NCBI GenBank assembly: GCA_016302065.1
Contig: JAEDOI010000008.1
Location: 1-33,869 of the forward strand
Origin: Bacilli bacterium
GTDB taxonomy: Bacteria; Bacillota_I; Bacilli_A; RFN20; CAG-826
Direction: 5' to 3'
DNA length: 33,869 nucleotides
A model generated the notes under the pieces. The model saw only the letters and a program-made list of their open reading frames with translations. It did not search any database and was not told the DNA's origin. Shown piece by piece: positions 1 through 8,763 of this stretch; the first letter of the stretch is position 1, and every line of letters begins with the position of its first letter. Both the position numbers and the translations under genes were made by a program.

Positions 1-405
1 GGTGGTAAAGCTCAAAATGGTGGTCAAAGATTTGGTGAAATGGAAGTTTGGGCTCTTGAAGCATATGGAGCAGCTTACACACTTCAAGAAATGATGACTA
101 TCAAGAGTGATGATAAAGTTGGTAAGAGAAGAACTTATGAATCAATCGTAAAAGGAAAAGATTTACCAAAACCATCTATTCCAGAAGCATTTAAAGTCTT
201 AACAAGAGAATTAATGGGTCTTGGATTAGACATCAAGTTAATGGATAAAGATAACAAAGAAATTAACATGGATGCTATTGCTCGCCAAGCTCAAAAAGAA
301 GAACATATCAGTATGCAATCAATTTATGGTTCAAATCAATCTGCTAGCAGTGAAGATTCAATGTTTGCAGATCCTACAATTGATGATGATGTAATTTTAC
401 ATTAG
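1..405 (+). CDS. rpoB: RNA polymerase beta subunit, C-terminal fragment
   Basis: This is the last 134 codons of RpoB; the gene starts upstream of the window, and the frame is open from base 1. The fragment carries the conserved end of beta (GGQRFGEMEVWALEAYGAA, then the KSDD..GR segment and PSIPEAFKVL), which is the clamp/switch-3 region packing against beta'. It ends with an acidic tail and a TAG stop. rpoC follows after 18 bases, so the two form the usual rpoBC operon. Confidence 0.97.
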   Translation, partial: GGKAQNGGQRFGEMEVWALEAYGAAYTLQEMMTIKSDDKVGKRRTYESIVKGKDLPKPSIPEAFKVLTRELMGLGLDIKLMDKDNKEINMDAIARQAQKEEHISMQSIYGSNQSASSEDSMFADPTIDDDVILH

Positions 406-423
406 TTTTGGAGGTAGAGAAAA

Positions 424-3400
424 ATGTTTGATATAAATGATTTAGCTAGCATTAAAATTGGATTAGCCTCTCCTAAAGTAATTATGGAAGAATGGTCTAA
501 AGGCGAAGTTTTAAATGCTGAGACCATTAATTATAGAAGTCAAAAACCTGAACCAGATGGTTTATTCTGTGAAAAGATTTTTGGGCCTAGCAAAGACTAT
601 GAATGTCATTGTGGAAAATATAAGAAAATTAGATATAGTGGAGTTGTTTGTGAAAAATGTGGTGTTGAAGTTATATCTAAAGATGTTAGAAGAGAAAGAA
701 TGGGCCACATTAAACTTGCTTCACCTTGTTCTCATATTTGGTATTTAAAAGGTACTCCTTCTAGAATTGGTTTAATTCTTGATATTAATCCAAAACAACT
801 TGAAGAAATTGTTTATTATAGTGCTCATATTTGCCTTGATCCAGGTGAAAGTAAGATTCTTGTTCGTTCTGAAAACGATAGAGATAGAGACAATAGAATA
901 ATTGATGATAGAAATGGTAAAGAAATTTTTATTGCTGTTGTTAAAGAAGCTCTTGATAAAATCGGAGATGAAAATGACAGTGAATATATCTATGGTCAAA
1001 GATTACTTGAAAAATTACAAAATAGAAATGAACCTTTTGACTTCTTCAATGTTTCGGCTTTTATTGAAGAGCATTTAAAAGCTGAATTTGGAAGTGGTGC
1101 TGAAGCTATTGAAAAATTATTAACTCGTGTTGATCTTGACAAAGAATTTGAAAAGGTTAAAAATGAAATTTCTACTGCAAAAGGTCAAAAATTAATTAAA
1201 GCTACAAAGAGACTTGAAGTTATTGATGCTTTTAAAAAATCAAATCAAAGACCAGAATGGATGATTCTTGAAGCAATTCCTGTAATTCCTGCTGATCTTA
1301 GACCAATGATTATTCTTGATGGTGGAAGACCAACTTGCACTGACCTCAATGAATTATATAAGAAAATTATTACTCGTAATAATCGTTTAAAGACATTAAT
1401 AAAACAATGTGCTCCTGAAGTTATGATCACTAATGAAAAGAGACTTCTTCAAGAGTCAGTAGATGCTTTAATCGATAATGGAAGACGTAATGGAAAACCA
1501 TCAACCGATCCAAAAGGAAGACCATATAAATCACTTAGTGGTGCTTTGAAAGGTAAACAAGGAAGATTTAGACAAAATCTTTTAGGAAAACGTGTCGATT
1601 ATTCAGGACGTAGTGTTATTGCTATTGGACCAGACTTAAAGATGTATCAATGTGGAATTCCACGTGAAATGGCTATTACTTTACTTAGACCATTTATTGC
1701 TGCAATCCTTCTTGAAGAAAAGAAAGCTTTAGTTTTAAGAAGTGCTGATGAAAAAATCAATAGAAGAGATGCCGATGTTTATGACATTGTTGAAAGAATT
1801 ATTTCAATGCACCCAGTTCTTCTTAACCGTGCTCCTACTCTTCATAGATTAGGTATTCAAGCTTTCCAACCAGTTCTTGTTGAAGGAAGAGCAATTAGAT
1901 TACATCCACTTGTTTGTACCGGATTTAATGCTGACTTTGATGGTGACCAAATGGCAGTTCACGTTCCACTTTCAAAAGCTGCTCAAGAAGAAGCTGTTAA
2001 CTTAATGCTTGCAAGTAATAATATTCTTGCTCCAAACAATGGAAAACCTATTGTTACTCCAGGACAAGATATCTTAATTGGTAATTACTATCTTACAATG
2101 GAAGCTACAAAAGAAGATTTTGAAGAACAAGCCAAGAAATTTGAAGAAGTTAATGACTTTGAAGAAGCAAATAAATATAGAGAATATGCTAAATTAGAAG
2201 GCAAAGTATTCAAAGATATGGACGAAGTTGTTAAAGTTTATGAAGAAGGATTAATTCATCTCCATACTCGTATTGCAATTCGTGGTAGCTCAATGAAGAA
2301 AAAATCATTTACTGATGAAATGATGAATAGCTATCTTGTTACAACTGTTGGTAAAGTAATCTTTAACTTTGCTTTCCCATCAGATTTTCCATATATTAAT
2401 GAAAGCAAACAAGGCGATTTTACAAAAAATGATGAAAAATTCTTTGTAAAAAGAGGAACCAATATTAAAGAATATATTGAAAATCTTCCAGTTCGTGATC
2501 CAATTGTAAAAGATGATATTAAAAAGATTATTAATGCTCTTTATCTTAAATATGGAACTGAAAAAACAAGTGCAATTCTTGATAAAATTAAAGACCAAGG
2601 TTATAAATATTCAACCACTAGCGGTTTAACAGTTGCCTTAAGCGATATTAAAGTTATTCCTGGTAAGGAAAAGATTATTAAACAAGCTGAAGCTTTAAAT
2701 GACAATATTGCTAATTTATATGAAGAAGGCTTCCTTTCTGATGAAGAAAGACACAATCAAATTTGTGATGTATGGAAGAATGCTAGCGATAGAATGAAGG
2801 ATGATGTCAAAAAGATACTTGGAACTGATATAAGAAATCCACTTTGCATTATGTGGAAATCTGGAGCCAGAGGAAGTGACTCTAACTTCGCACAACTTAT
2901 GGGTATGAGAGGTTTAATGAGTTCTACTAGTGGTGAAACTATTGAAATTCCTGTTAAATCTTGTTTCCGTGAAGGACTTAATGTTAGTGAATTCTTTACA
3001 GGTACCCATGGTGCTAGAAAAGGTGGTGCTGATACCGCATTAAAGACTGCTGACTCTGGATACTTGACAAGAAGACTTGTTGATGTTTCTCAAGATGTTA
3101 TTGTTAGAGAAGTCGATTGTCATTCAGATCATGGAACAATTGTAAAAGCAATATTTAATTCTGATGGAAAAGAAACTGTTTCACTTAAAGATAGAATTGT
3201 TGGAAGATATTCCTGTCACGATATTATCAATCCAAAAACAAATGAAGTTATTGTTTCTGCAAACACATTAATTAATGATGTAAAAGCAAATGAAATTATA
3301 AATGCTGGAATATTAGAAGTTGAAATTAGATCATTATTTGGTTGTGAAACTAAAGATGGTGTATGTCAACATTGTTATGGTATTAACCCAGCAAATGGCA

Positions 3401-4434
3401 CTCCTGTTAAGATCGGCGAAGCTGTTGGTATTATGGCTGCTCAATCAATTGGTGAACCTGGTACCCAACTTACTATGAGAACTTTCCATACAGGTGGTGT
3501 TGCTACAACTGGCGATATTACTCAAGGTCTTCCAAGAGTTCAAGAATTATTTGAAGCTAGAAATCCAAAAGCCAAAGCTATTATTTCTACAATTAGTGGT
3601 GTTGTTCAATCTGTTACTGAAAAGAATGGCATTTCAACAATTTATATTACCAATGATGTTCAACCTGAACCTGTCAAGTTTGAAACAAACTATGGCGCTA
3701 AGGTTAAAGTTAAGAAAGGCGATAAGGTTAGTAGCGGAGACAAACTTACTGAAGGTTCTATTTCTCCAAAAGAATTACTTAACTGCTCATCAGTTAGTAA
3801 GGTAGAGGAATACATTGTAAGTGAAGTTCAAAATGTTTACTATGGTAATACATCAATTAGTGATAAACACATTGAAGTTATTGTACGTCAAATGTTAAGA
3901 AAAGTTTTAATTGTTGATGGAGGAGATACTTCTTTAATTCCAGGTAGTAGAATTTCAATTGTTGAATTCACAAAAGCTAATAATGAAGTATTACTTGCTG
4001 GAAAACACCCAGCTGTTGCTAAACCATTAATTCTTGGTATTACAAAAGCTGCTCTTGAAAGTGATTCATTCCTCTCAGCTGCATCTTTCCAAGAAACAAC
4101 GAGAGTTTTAACTGATGCTGCTATTAAAGGTAAAGTCGATACGCTTCACGGTTTAAAAGAAAACGTCATCACTGGTAAATTAATTCCAGCTGGTAGAGGT
4201 TTATTAAATGTTGGTGAAAGAGATTCATTAATTGATGAATTCGATGTTACTGAAAGACTTAACCAAGTCAAGAAGTGCTATATCGGTGTTCATGATGCTG
4301 ATAATACTGAAGAAGAGGTTGATGAAAATCTTAGACATTGGCAATCTTTAATCACAGAAAGAGATGATAAAGAAAAAGCTGAACTAGCTAAATACAAAAA
4401 GTCTCAATTAAGTGAAGAAGAAATATATGAATAA
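424..4434 (+). CDS. rpoC: RNA polymerase beta' subunit
   Basis: This is the catalytic beta' subunit of RNA polymerase, 1336 aa, about 130 aa longer than in B. subtilis. The start is set by a GGAGGT Shine-Dalgarno at 410-415. The N-terminal zinc finger is seen as CHCGKYKK...CEKC from residue 61. The Mg-binding loop NADFDGDQ is at about residues 502-509. The C-terminal zinc cluster is present (CHSDHG, then CETKDGVCQHC), followed by the trigger-loop/bridge region (EAVGIMAAQSIGEPGTQLTM). It ends in an acidic/lysine-rich tail and TAA, just before a strong terminator. Nothing suggests damage. Confidence 0.98.
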   Translation: MFDINDLASIKIGLASPKVIMEEWSKGEVLNAETINYRSQKPEPDGLFCEKIFGPSKDYECHCGKYKKIRYSGVVCEKCGVEVISKDVRRERMGHIKLASPCSHIWYLKGTPSRIGLILDINPKQLEEIVYYSAHICLDPGESKILVRSENDRDRDNRIIDDRNGKEIFIAVVKEALDKIGDENDSEYIYGQRLLEKLQNRNEPFDFFNVSAFIEEHLKAEFGSGAEAIEKLLTRVDLDKEFEKVKNEISTAKGQKLIKATKRLEVIDAFKKSNQRPEWMILEAIPVIPADLRPMIILDGGRPTCTDLNELYKKIITRNNRLKTLIKQCAPEVMITNEKRLLQESVDALIDNGRRNGKPSTDPKGRPYKSLSGALKGKQGRFRQNLLGKRVDYSGRSVIAIGPDLKMYQCGIPREMAITLLRPFIAAILLEEKKALVLRSADEKINRRDADVYDIVERIISMHPVLLNRAPTLHRLGIQAFQPVLVEGRAIRLHPLVCTGFNADFDGDQMAVHVPLSKAAQEEAVNLMLASNNILAPNNGKPIVTPGQDILIGNYYLTMEATKEDFEEQAKKFEEVNDFEEANKYREYAKLEGKVFKDMDEVVKVYEEGLIHLHTRIAIRGSSMKKKSFTDEMMNSYLVTTVGKVIFNFAFPSDFPYINESKQGDFTKNDEKFFVKRGTNIKEYIENLPVRDPIVKDDIKKIINALYLKYGTEKTSAILDKIKDQGYKYSTTSGLTVALSDIKVIPGKEKIIKQAEALNDNIANLYEEGFLSDEERHNQICDVWKNASDRMKDDVKKILGTDIRNPLCIMWKSGARGSDSNFAQLMGMRGLMSSTSGETIEIPVKSCFREGLNVSEFFTGTHGARKGGADTALKTADSGYLTRRLVDVSQDVIVREVDCHSDHGTIVKAIFNSDGKETVSLKDRIVGRYSCHDIINPKTNEVIVSANTLINDVKANEIINAGILEVEIRSLFGCETKDGVCQHCYGINPANGTPVKIGEAVGIMAAQSIGEPGTQLTMRTFHTGGVATTGDITQGLPRVQELFEARNPKAKAIISTISGVVQSVTEKNGISTIYITNDVQPEPVKFETNYGAKVKVKKGDKVSSGDKLTEGSISPKELLNCSSVSKVEEYIVSEVQNVYYGNTSISDKHIEVIVRQMLRKVLIVDGGDTSLIPGSRISIVEFTKANNEVLLAGKHPAVAKPLILGITKAALESDSFLSAASFQETTRVLTDAAIKGKVDTLHGLKENVITGKLIPAGRGLLNVGERDSLIDEFDVTERLNQVKKCYIGVHDADNTEEEVDENLRHWQSLITERDDKEKAELAKYKKSQLSEEEIYE

Positions 4435-4437
4435 TTT

Positions 4438-4466
4438 AGAGGTGGAGCAATCCACCTCTTTCATTT
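4438..4466 (+). terminator. Intrinsic terminator of rpoBC
   Basis: A perfect 9-bp stem AGAGGTGGA / TCCACCTCT (4438-4446 with 4451-4459) with a GCAA tetraloop is followed by a T-rich tail. It begins four bases after the rpoC stop codon. Confidence 0.9.
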
Positions 4467-4511
4467 ATTAAAAATCTATATGAAATACTAAATATTTCAG
4501 TTTTTATATGA

Positions 4512-4517
4512 TAAAAT
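4512..4517 (+). promoter_or_regulatory. -10 box placed for leaderless start of the 4524 gene
   Basis: TAAAAT is followed by exactly six bases and then the ATG, and there is no Shine-Dalgarno. Transcription from this box would begin at or next to the A of the start codon. An overlapping TATGAT (4507-4512) is an alternative -10. No good -35 is visible. A 7-bp inverted repeat (4481-4487 with 4493-4499) lies just upstream and could be an operator. Confidence 0.5.
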
Positions 4518-4523
4518 ATCTTT

Positions 4524-4781
4524 ATGGAAAAAGAGATAACAAGAGTAGAGAAATTTAAAGAATATCGCAAGGAAATAGATGAGTCCTATAGTGAAACGAA
4601 CAATATAAAAGTTTTAGAAACTTCAAAAAAAGAAAAATCTATAAAGCAACATACAATTTATGATGAATATAAAAAACAAAAGAATAAGAAAGCTGCTTTA
4701 TATGTGTCAATTTCAGCTCTTTTTGTTTTGCTATTGCTTGTTGGTTTAATTTTATTTATTGTTTTTAAGGGGAATTTATGA
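4524..4781 (+). CDS. Small single-pass membrane protein, unknown function
   Basis: I do not recognise this 85-aa protein. Residues 1-57 are highly charged, rich in Lys and Glu, and probably cytoplasmic. Residues 58-81 form one hydrophobic membrane span (ALYVSISALFVLLLLVGLIL) with only a short tail after it. The gene lies between the rpoC terminator and cmk. Its TGA stop overlaps the cmk ATG as ATGA, so it is translationally coupled to cmk. There is no Shine-Dalgarno, and a -10 box lies six bases before the ATG. The frame has no homology-based support; the case rests on position, coupling and the clean membrane span. Confidence 0.72.
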   Translation: MEKEITRVEKFKEYRKEIDESYSETNNIKVLETSKKEKSIKQHTIYDEYKKQKNKKAALYVSISALFVLLLLVGLILFIVFKGNL

Positions 4782-5449
4782 GTTGTATTAGTGTAGCTAT
4801 TGATGGACCTTCAGCTAGTGGGAAATCAACAATTGCTAAATTATTGGCAAAAAGATTAGGTTTTATTTATATTGATACTGGTGCAATGTATCGTGCTTAT
4901 ACTTTAGCTTGCCTAAAAAATAATATTGATTGTAAGGATGAAATTGCTTCTGAAGAATTAATTGGCAAAATTAAAATTGGATTCAATGAATTAAATCATG
5001 TAACTATCGATGGTCTTGATGTTGAAAAAGAAATTAGAAAAAATGATGTTGCTGATAATGTAAGTTATATTGCAAGTTATAAAAATATTAGACTCTTTTT
5101 AGTTGCTTCTCAAAGAGAATTTGCTAAAAATAACAATATTATTATGGATGGTAGAGACATTGGAACTTATGTTTTAGAGGATGCAACAATTAAGTTTTAT
5201 CAAGTAGCTGATGTTAACGAAAGAGCTAAGAGAAGATATAAAGAAAATATTGAAAAAGGGATTGAAACTACATTTGAAGATTGTTTAGAAAATTTAAATA
5301 AGAGAGATTACATCGATTCTCATCGTTCTTTTTGTCCTTTAAGAAAAGCTGAAGATAGTATTGAAATCAACACAACAAATTTAAATATAGAAGATGTTTT
5401 AAATATGATGTTACTTTATATGAAAGAAAGGGGATTGCTAAATGAATAA
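4778..5449 (+). CDS. cmk: Cytidylate kinase
   Basis: Cytidylate kinase phosphorylates CMP/dCMP to the diphosphate in pyrimidine salvage. It is 223 aa, normal for the family. The P-loop is DGPSASGKST near the N-terminus, followed by the typical YIDTGAMYRA. MDGRDIGTYV and a lid-like Arg region (ERAKRRYKE) follow, with NKRDYIDS near the end. It is coupled to the upstream small membrane gene (ATGA) and overlaps der by 8 bases, giving a cmk-der-gpsA operon like that of Bacillus, but without the rpsA-like ypfD found there. Confidence 0.96.
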   Translation: MSCISVAIDGPSASGKSTIAKLLAKRLGFIYIDTGAMYRAYTLACLKNNIDCKDEIASEELIGKIKIGFNELNHVTIDGLDVEKEIRKNDVADNVSYIASYKNIRLFLVASQREFAKNNNIIMDGRDIGTYVLEDATIKFYQVADVNERAKRRYKENIEKGIETTFEDCLENLNKRDYIDSHRSFCPLRKAEDSIEINTTNLNIEDVLNMMLLYMKERGLLNE

Positions 5450-6752
5450 TCATAATCTTTTAGCAATTGTTGGATCTCCAAGTGTAGGAAAATCTACTAT
5501 ATTTAATAGGTTAATTGGAGAAAAGAAGTCTATTATTGAAGAAGAAAGGGGTGTCACTAGAGACAGAATTTATGGTGATGCTGAATGGCTTAATAGACAT
5601 TTTAAATGTGTTGATACTGGTGGAATTGAAGTAGAAAATAGACCTTTCCAAGAACAAATTAGAATTCAAGCAGAGATCGCTATTGAAGAAGCAAATGTAA
5701 TTCTTTTTGTTGTCGATGGGCAAATTGGAGTAACCGATGATGATAAATTAGTTGCTTCAATTTTATATAAATCTAATAAACCTGTAATTTTGGCAGTAAA
5801 TAAAATTGATAATAAAGAGTCTTTAAATAATATTTATGAATTTTATTCTTTAGGTCTTGGTGAACCTATTCCTACAAGTGGAGTTCACGGTATTGGAATT
5901 GGAGATATTTTAGATAAAGTCATTGCTTGTTTTGAAAATGAAAAAGAAGAAGAACCATATGAAGGCATTTCTTTATCATTAATTGGAAGGCCAAACGTTG
6001 GTAAATCTTCTTTATATAATTGTTTATTAAATGAAAATAGATCAATTGTTTCTTCAATCGAAGGAACAACTAGAGATGCAATTGACACTCATATTAAAAG
6101 AAATGATCAAGACTATTATATTATTGATACGGCAGGACTTAAAAAAAGAGGTAAAATATACGAATCTATTGATAAATATGCCGCATTAAGAAGTTTAAGA
6201 GCAATTGAAAAGAGTGATGTTGTTTTACTGGTTATTGATGCTGAAGCTGGAATTCAAGAACAAGACAAACATGTTGTAGGTTATGCTATTGAAGAAAAGA
6301 AAGCGATTATTATTGTTGTAAATAAATATGATTTAATTGTAAAAGATAATAATACAATGAATGAATTTATTAAAAAGATTAGAAAAGAATTTAAGTTTCT
6401 TGATTATGCTCCTATTGTCTTTACAAGTGCAGTCACAAAATTAAGAATTAATGAATTATTTAATAAAATTGATGAAGTATATGAATCATATACATATAAA
6501 ATTCAAACTTCAACTTTAAATAAAATTATCGAAGAAGCTCAAGTTATGAATGAAGCTCCATTATTTAATGGTGGAAGATGTAAAATTTATTATGCTCAAC
6601 AAGTTTCGACAAAACCTTTAAGTATTGCATTATTCTGTAATGATCCAAACTATATGCATTTTTCTTATCTTAGATATATTGAAAATCAAATTAGAGATTC
6701 GTTTTGTTTAATTGGTTCTCCAATTAATTTGATTTTAAGGAAAAGAAAATGA
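5442..6752 (+). CDS. der: Ribosome assembly GTPase Der (EngA)
   Basis: Der is the double GTPase needed for 50S subunit assembly, 436 aa. Two G domains are visible. The first has P-loop GSPSVGKST, DTGG and NKID. The second has GRPNVGKSS, DTAG and NKYD. A KH-like C-terminal domain follows (NGGRCKIYYAQQ). The first P-loop is slightly unusual, with SPS in place of the common RPN. The start is supported by an upstream AAAGGGG. The stop is TGA overlapping the gpsA ATG; a TAG lies two codons further in the same frame (6756-6758). Confidence 0.97.
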   Translation: MNNHNLLAIVGSPSVGKSTIFNRLIGEKKSIIEEERGVTRDRIYGDAEWLNRHFKCVDTGGIEVENRPFQEQIRIQAEIAIEEANVILFVVDGQIGVTDDDKLVASILYKSNKPVILAVNKIDNKESLNNIYEFYSLGLGEPIPTSGVHGIGIGDILDKVIACFENEKEEEPYEGISLSLIGRPNVGKSSLYNCLLNENRSIVSSIEGTTRDAIDTHIKRNDQDYYIIDTAGLKKRGKIYESIDKYAALRSLRAIEKSDVVLLVIDAEAGIQEQDKHVVGYAIEEKKAIIIVVNKYDLIVKDNNTMNEFIKKIRKEFKFLDYAPIVFTSAVTKLRINELFNKIDEVYESYTYKIQTSTLNKIIEEAQVMNEAPLFNGGRCKIYYAQQVSTKPLSIALFCNDPNYMHFSYLRYIENQIRDSFCLIGSPINLILRKRK

Positions 6753-7747
6753 AAATAGGTATAATCGGAAGTGGTAGTTTTGCTTTAGCTTTAAGTAATA
6801 TTTTATGTGAAAATAATCATGAAGTATTATTATATTCAAAAAATGAATCAACAAAAGAAGAAATAAATCATTTTCATACTCATAAAAAATATTTAGGAGA
6901 AACTACTTTTAATAAGAATATTAAATGCTCTTGTCAATTAGAAAGTGTTGTTAATTATTCTTCAACCATTTTACTTTGTATCCCTTCAATTTATATTAAA
7001 GATACTTTAATTGAAATTAATCAATATATTAAAGGAAAGGTAGATATTATTAATGGAATTAAAGGACTAGATTTTGAAGATAAATTAACTATTCAACAAG
7101 TTATTAGAAAATATATAGATTTTAATAAAATCAATTCAATTACTTCTTTATTAGGTCCTGGATTTGCTAAAGAGATAATAAATCACAATTTAACTTTAGT
7201 TTGTGCTTGTTCATCTTCTTTAGAAGCTGCAAAAAAAGTTCAATTATTATTTTCAAATGATTATTTTAGAGTTTATACTTCTTTAGATGTAATTGGAGCC
7301 GAACTTTATTCATCATTAAAAAATGCTATCGCTATCGCTAGTGGAATCTGTTTAGGCTTAGGATATAACGAAAATACTAAAGCTGCTCTTATCACTAGAG
7401 GCTTAAAAGAAATGAGAGAAATAGGTAAATTATTTAATGCTAAAGATGACACATTTTATGGACTTACTGGGATGGGAGATTTAATTTTAACTTGTAATAG
7501 TAAAAATAGTCGTAATTTCTCCTGTGGGTATCAAATTGGATTAGAAGATAGTAGCGAGAACTTCTTAAAATATAATACAACTACTGTTGAAGGATTGAAT
7601 ACAATTAAATTGGTAAAATATATAATTGATGAATATAAATTAAATTTACCAATTTTAAATTCATTATATTTAGTTATATATGAAGGAGTAAAACCTTCTA
7701 TAGTTATTAAAGAATTAATGCTTCGTCCACTTAAAGATGAAGATTAA
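6749..7747 (+). CDS. gpsA: Glycerol-3-phosphate dehydrogenase [NAD(P)+]
   Basis: This enzyme reduces dihydroxyacetone phosphate to sn-glycerol-3-phosphate for phospholipid synthesis. It is 332 aa, the usual size. The N-terminal Rossmann motif is GSGSFALAL (usually GxGxWG). The substrate/catalytic motifs GPGFAKEI, SLKNAIAIASGI, TKAALITRGL and GLTGMGDLILTC..SRN are all present. It starts inside the der stop (ATGA) and is translationally coupled. The neighbouring Bacillus sporulation gene spoIVA is missing downstream. Confidence 0.96.
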   Translation: MKIGIIGSGSFALALSNILCENNHEVLLYSKNESTKEEINHFHTHKKYLGETTFNKNIKCSCQLESVVNYSSTILLCIPSIYIKDTLIEINQYIKGKVDIINGIKGLDFEDKLTIQQVIRKYIDFNKINSITSLLGPGFAKEIINHNLTLVCACSSSLEAAKKVQLLFSNDYFRVYTSLDVIGAELYSSLKNAIAIASGICLGLGYNENTKAALITRGLKEMREIGKLFNAKDDTFYGLTGMGDLILTCNSKNSRNFSCGYQIGLEDSSENFLKYNTTTVEGLNTIKLVKYIIDEYKLNLPILNSLYLVIYEGVKPSIVIKELMLRPLKDED

Positions 7748-7810
7748 TGTAGATTAAAATTAATTTTTAAGTTATTATTTAAATACAAATTTAATTAGGA
7801 GGTTGTGTTT

Positions 7811-8083
7811 ATGAACAAACTAGATTTAGTAAACGCCGTTAGTGAAGCTTGTTCAATTAGCAAAAAAGATGCCGATGCAGCAATTACAGCACTTCTTTTA
7901 GAAGTTGGCAAAGCATTAGAAAGAAAAGAAGAAGTAAAACTTTCTGGATTTGGAACTTTTTTAGTAAAGGATAGAAAAGGAAGAGTTGGAACTATTCCTG
8001 GAACTAATACTAAGATTAATATTCCAAACACAAAAACTGTTGCATTTAAACCTAGCAAACAATTAAAAGAGTTAGTTAAGTAA
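7811..8083 (+). CDS. hup: DNA-binding protein HU
   Basis: HU is the small nucleoid protein that bends DNA. The start is the ATG at 7811, seven bases after AGGAGGT (7797-7803); a GTG two codons upstream is less likely. This gives 90 aa, exactly the family length. The N-terminal helices (MNKLDLVNAVSEACSISKKD), the GFGTF turn and the DNA-binding arm (RKGRVGTIPGTNTKINIP, then AFKPSKQLKELV) are clear. It is a single-gene unit with its own terminator, in the position of Bacillus hbs downstream of gpsA. Confidence 0.96.
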   Translation: MNKLDLVNAVSEACSISKKDADAAITALLLEVGKALERKEEVKLSGFGTFLVKDRKGRVGTIPGTNTKINIPNTKTVAFKPSKQLKELVK

Positions 8084-8087
8084 TAAT

Positions 8088-8120
8088 AATTCTCTAACTA
8101 AGGTTAGAGAATTTTATTTA
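8088..8120 (+). terminator. Intrinsic terminator of hup
   Basis: A perfect 11-bp stem AATTCTCTAAC / GTTAGAGAATT (8088-8098 with 8103-8113) with loop TAAG is followed by TTATTTA. It ends only a few bases before the cca start codon. Confidence 0.88.
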
Positions 8121-8124
8121 ATAT

Positions 8125-8763
8125 ATGGATGAAATTTTTAATTATTTATCAAATACTTTTATTTTGAATGGATTTTCTTTATTTATGATCGGTTCATCTT
8201 CAAGAGATTATCTTTTAAATAAAGAAATTTCTGATTATGATTTTGTAACTGATGCAACTCCTACTGAAATAGAAAAGTTTCTAAATGTTGATTCAACTTT
8301 TAAAAAATTTGGGGTTGTAAAATTAAAATATATGGGAAAACATATAGATATTGCAACTTTGAGGATGGAAAATGATTATATAGACAATAGACATCCTAGT
8401 AATATTACATTTGTTAAAGATATATTTTTAGATTATAAAAGAAGAGATTTTACAATTAATTGTATTTATATAGATTATAAGTATAATGTGATAGATCCAA
8501 CAAATATGGGAGTTAAAGACTTAAAAAATAAAATTTTAAGGTTTATTAAGCCAATTGAAATAAGTATTGCAGAAGATCCCTTAAGAATTTTAAGAGCTTT
8601 TAGATTTAAAGAGCAATATAATTTAGCATTTGTTGGTAATGAAGAAGAGATTTTATTTAAACATAAGGATTTGTTAAATAAAATTAATAAACAAAAAATA
8701 TTAGAAGAAAGAAGCAAATATAAGAAAGTTGGAGGTAAAAAATATGATGAATTATTCAAATAA
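8125..8763 (+). CDS. cca: CCA-adding tRNA nucleotidyltransferase, short (head and neck only)
   Basis: Class II nucleotidyltransferase that builds or repairs the 3' CCA of tRNA. The catalytic head is complete: a Gly/Arg-Asp motif (GSSSRDYLL, usually GGAVRD), the metal pair DYDF, RRDFTINCIYID, and the nucleotide-selecting EDPLRILRAFRF. The protein stops at 212 aa, just after the neck, whereas B. subtilis Cca is about 397 aa, so the body and tail that clamp tRNA are missing. The 3' end overlaps the dnaD start by 20 bases. There is no Shine-Dalgarno; the ATG lies right behind the hup terminator. It could be a genuine minimal enzyme or a fixed truncation. Confidence 0.85.
   Translation: MDEIFNYLSNTFILNGFSLFMIGSSSRDYLLNKEISDYDFVTDATPTEIEKFLNVDSTFKKFGVVKLKYMGKHIDIATLRMENDYIDNRHPSNITFVKDIFLDYKRRDFTINCIYIDYKYNVIDPTNMGVKDLKNKILRFIKPIEISIAEDPLRILRAFRFKEQYNLAFVGNEEEILFKHKDLLNKINKQKILEERSKYKKVGGKKYDELFK

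Noticed and set aside
772..2598. Reverse-strand ORFs inside rpoC (772-999, 1245-1430, 2380-2598)
   Set aside because: They lie entirely antisense to a conserved gene, lack ribosome sites and have low-complexity translations.
7795..8058. Reverse-strand 87-aa ORF over hup
   Set aside because: It is a shadow of the HU coding sequence, which has a ribosome site, family length and terminator.
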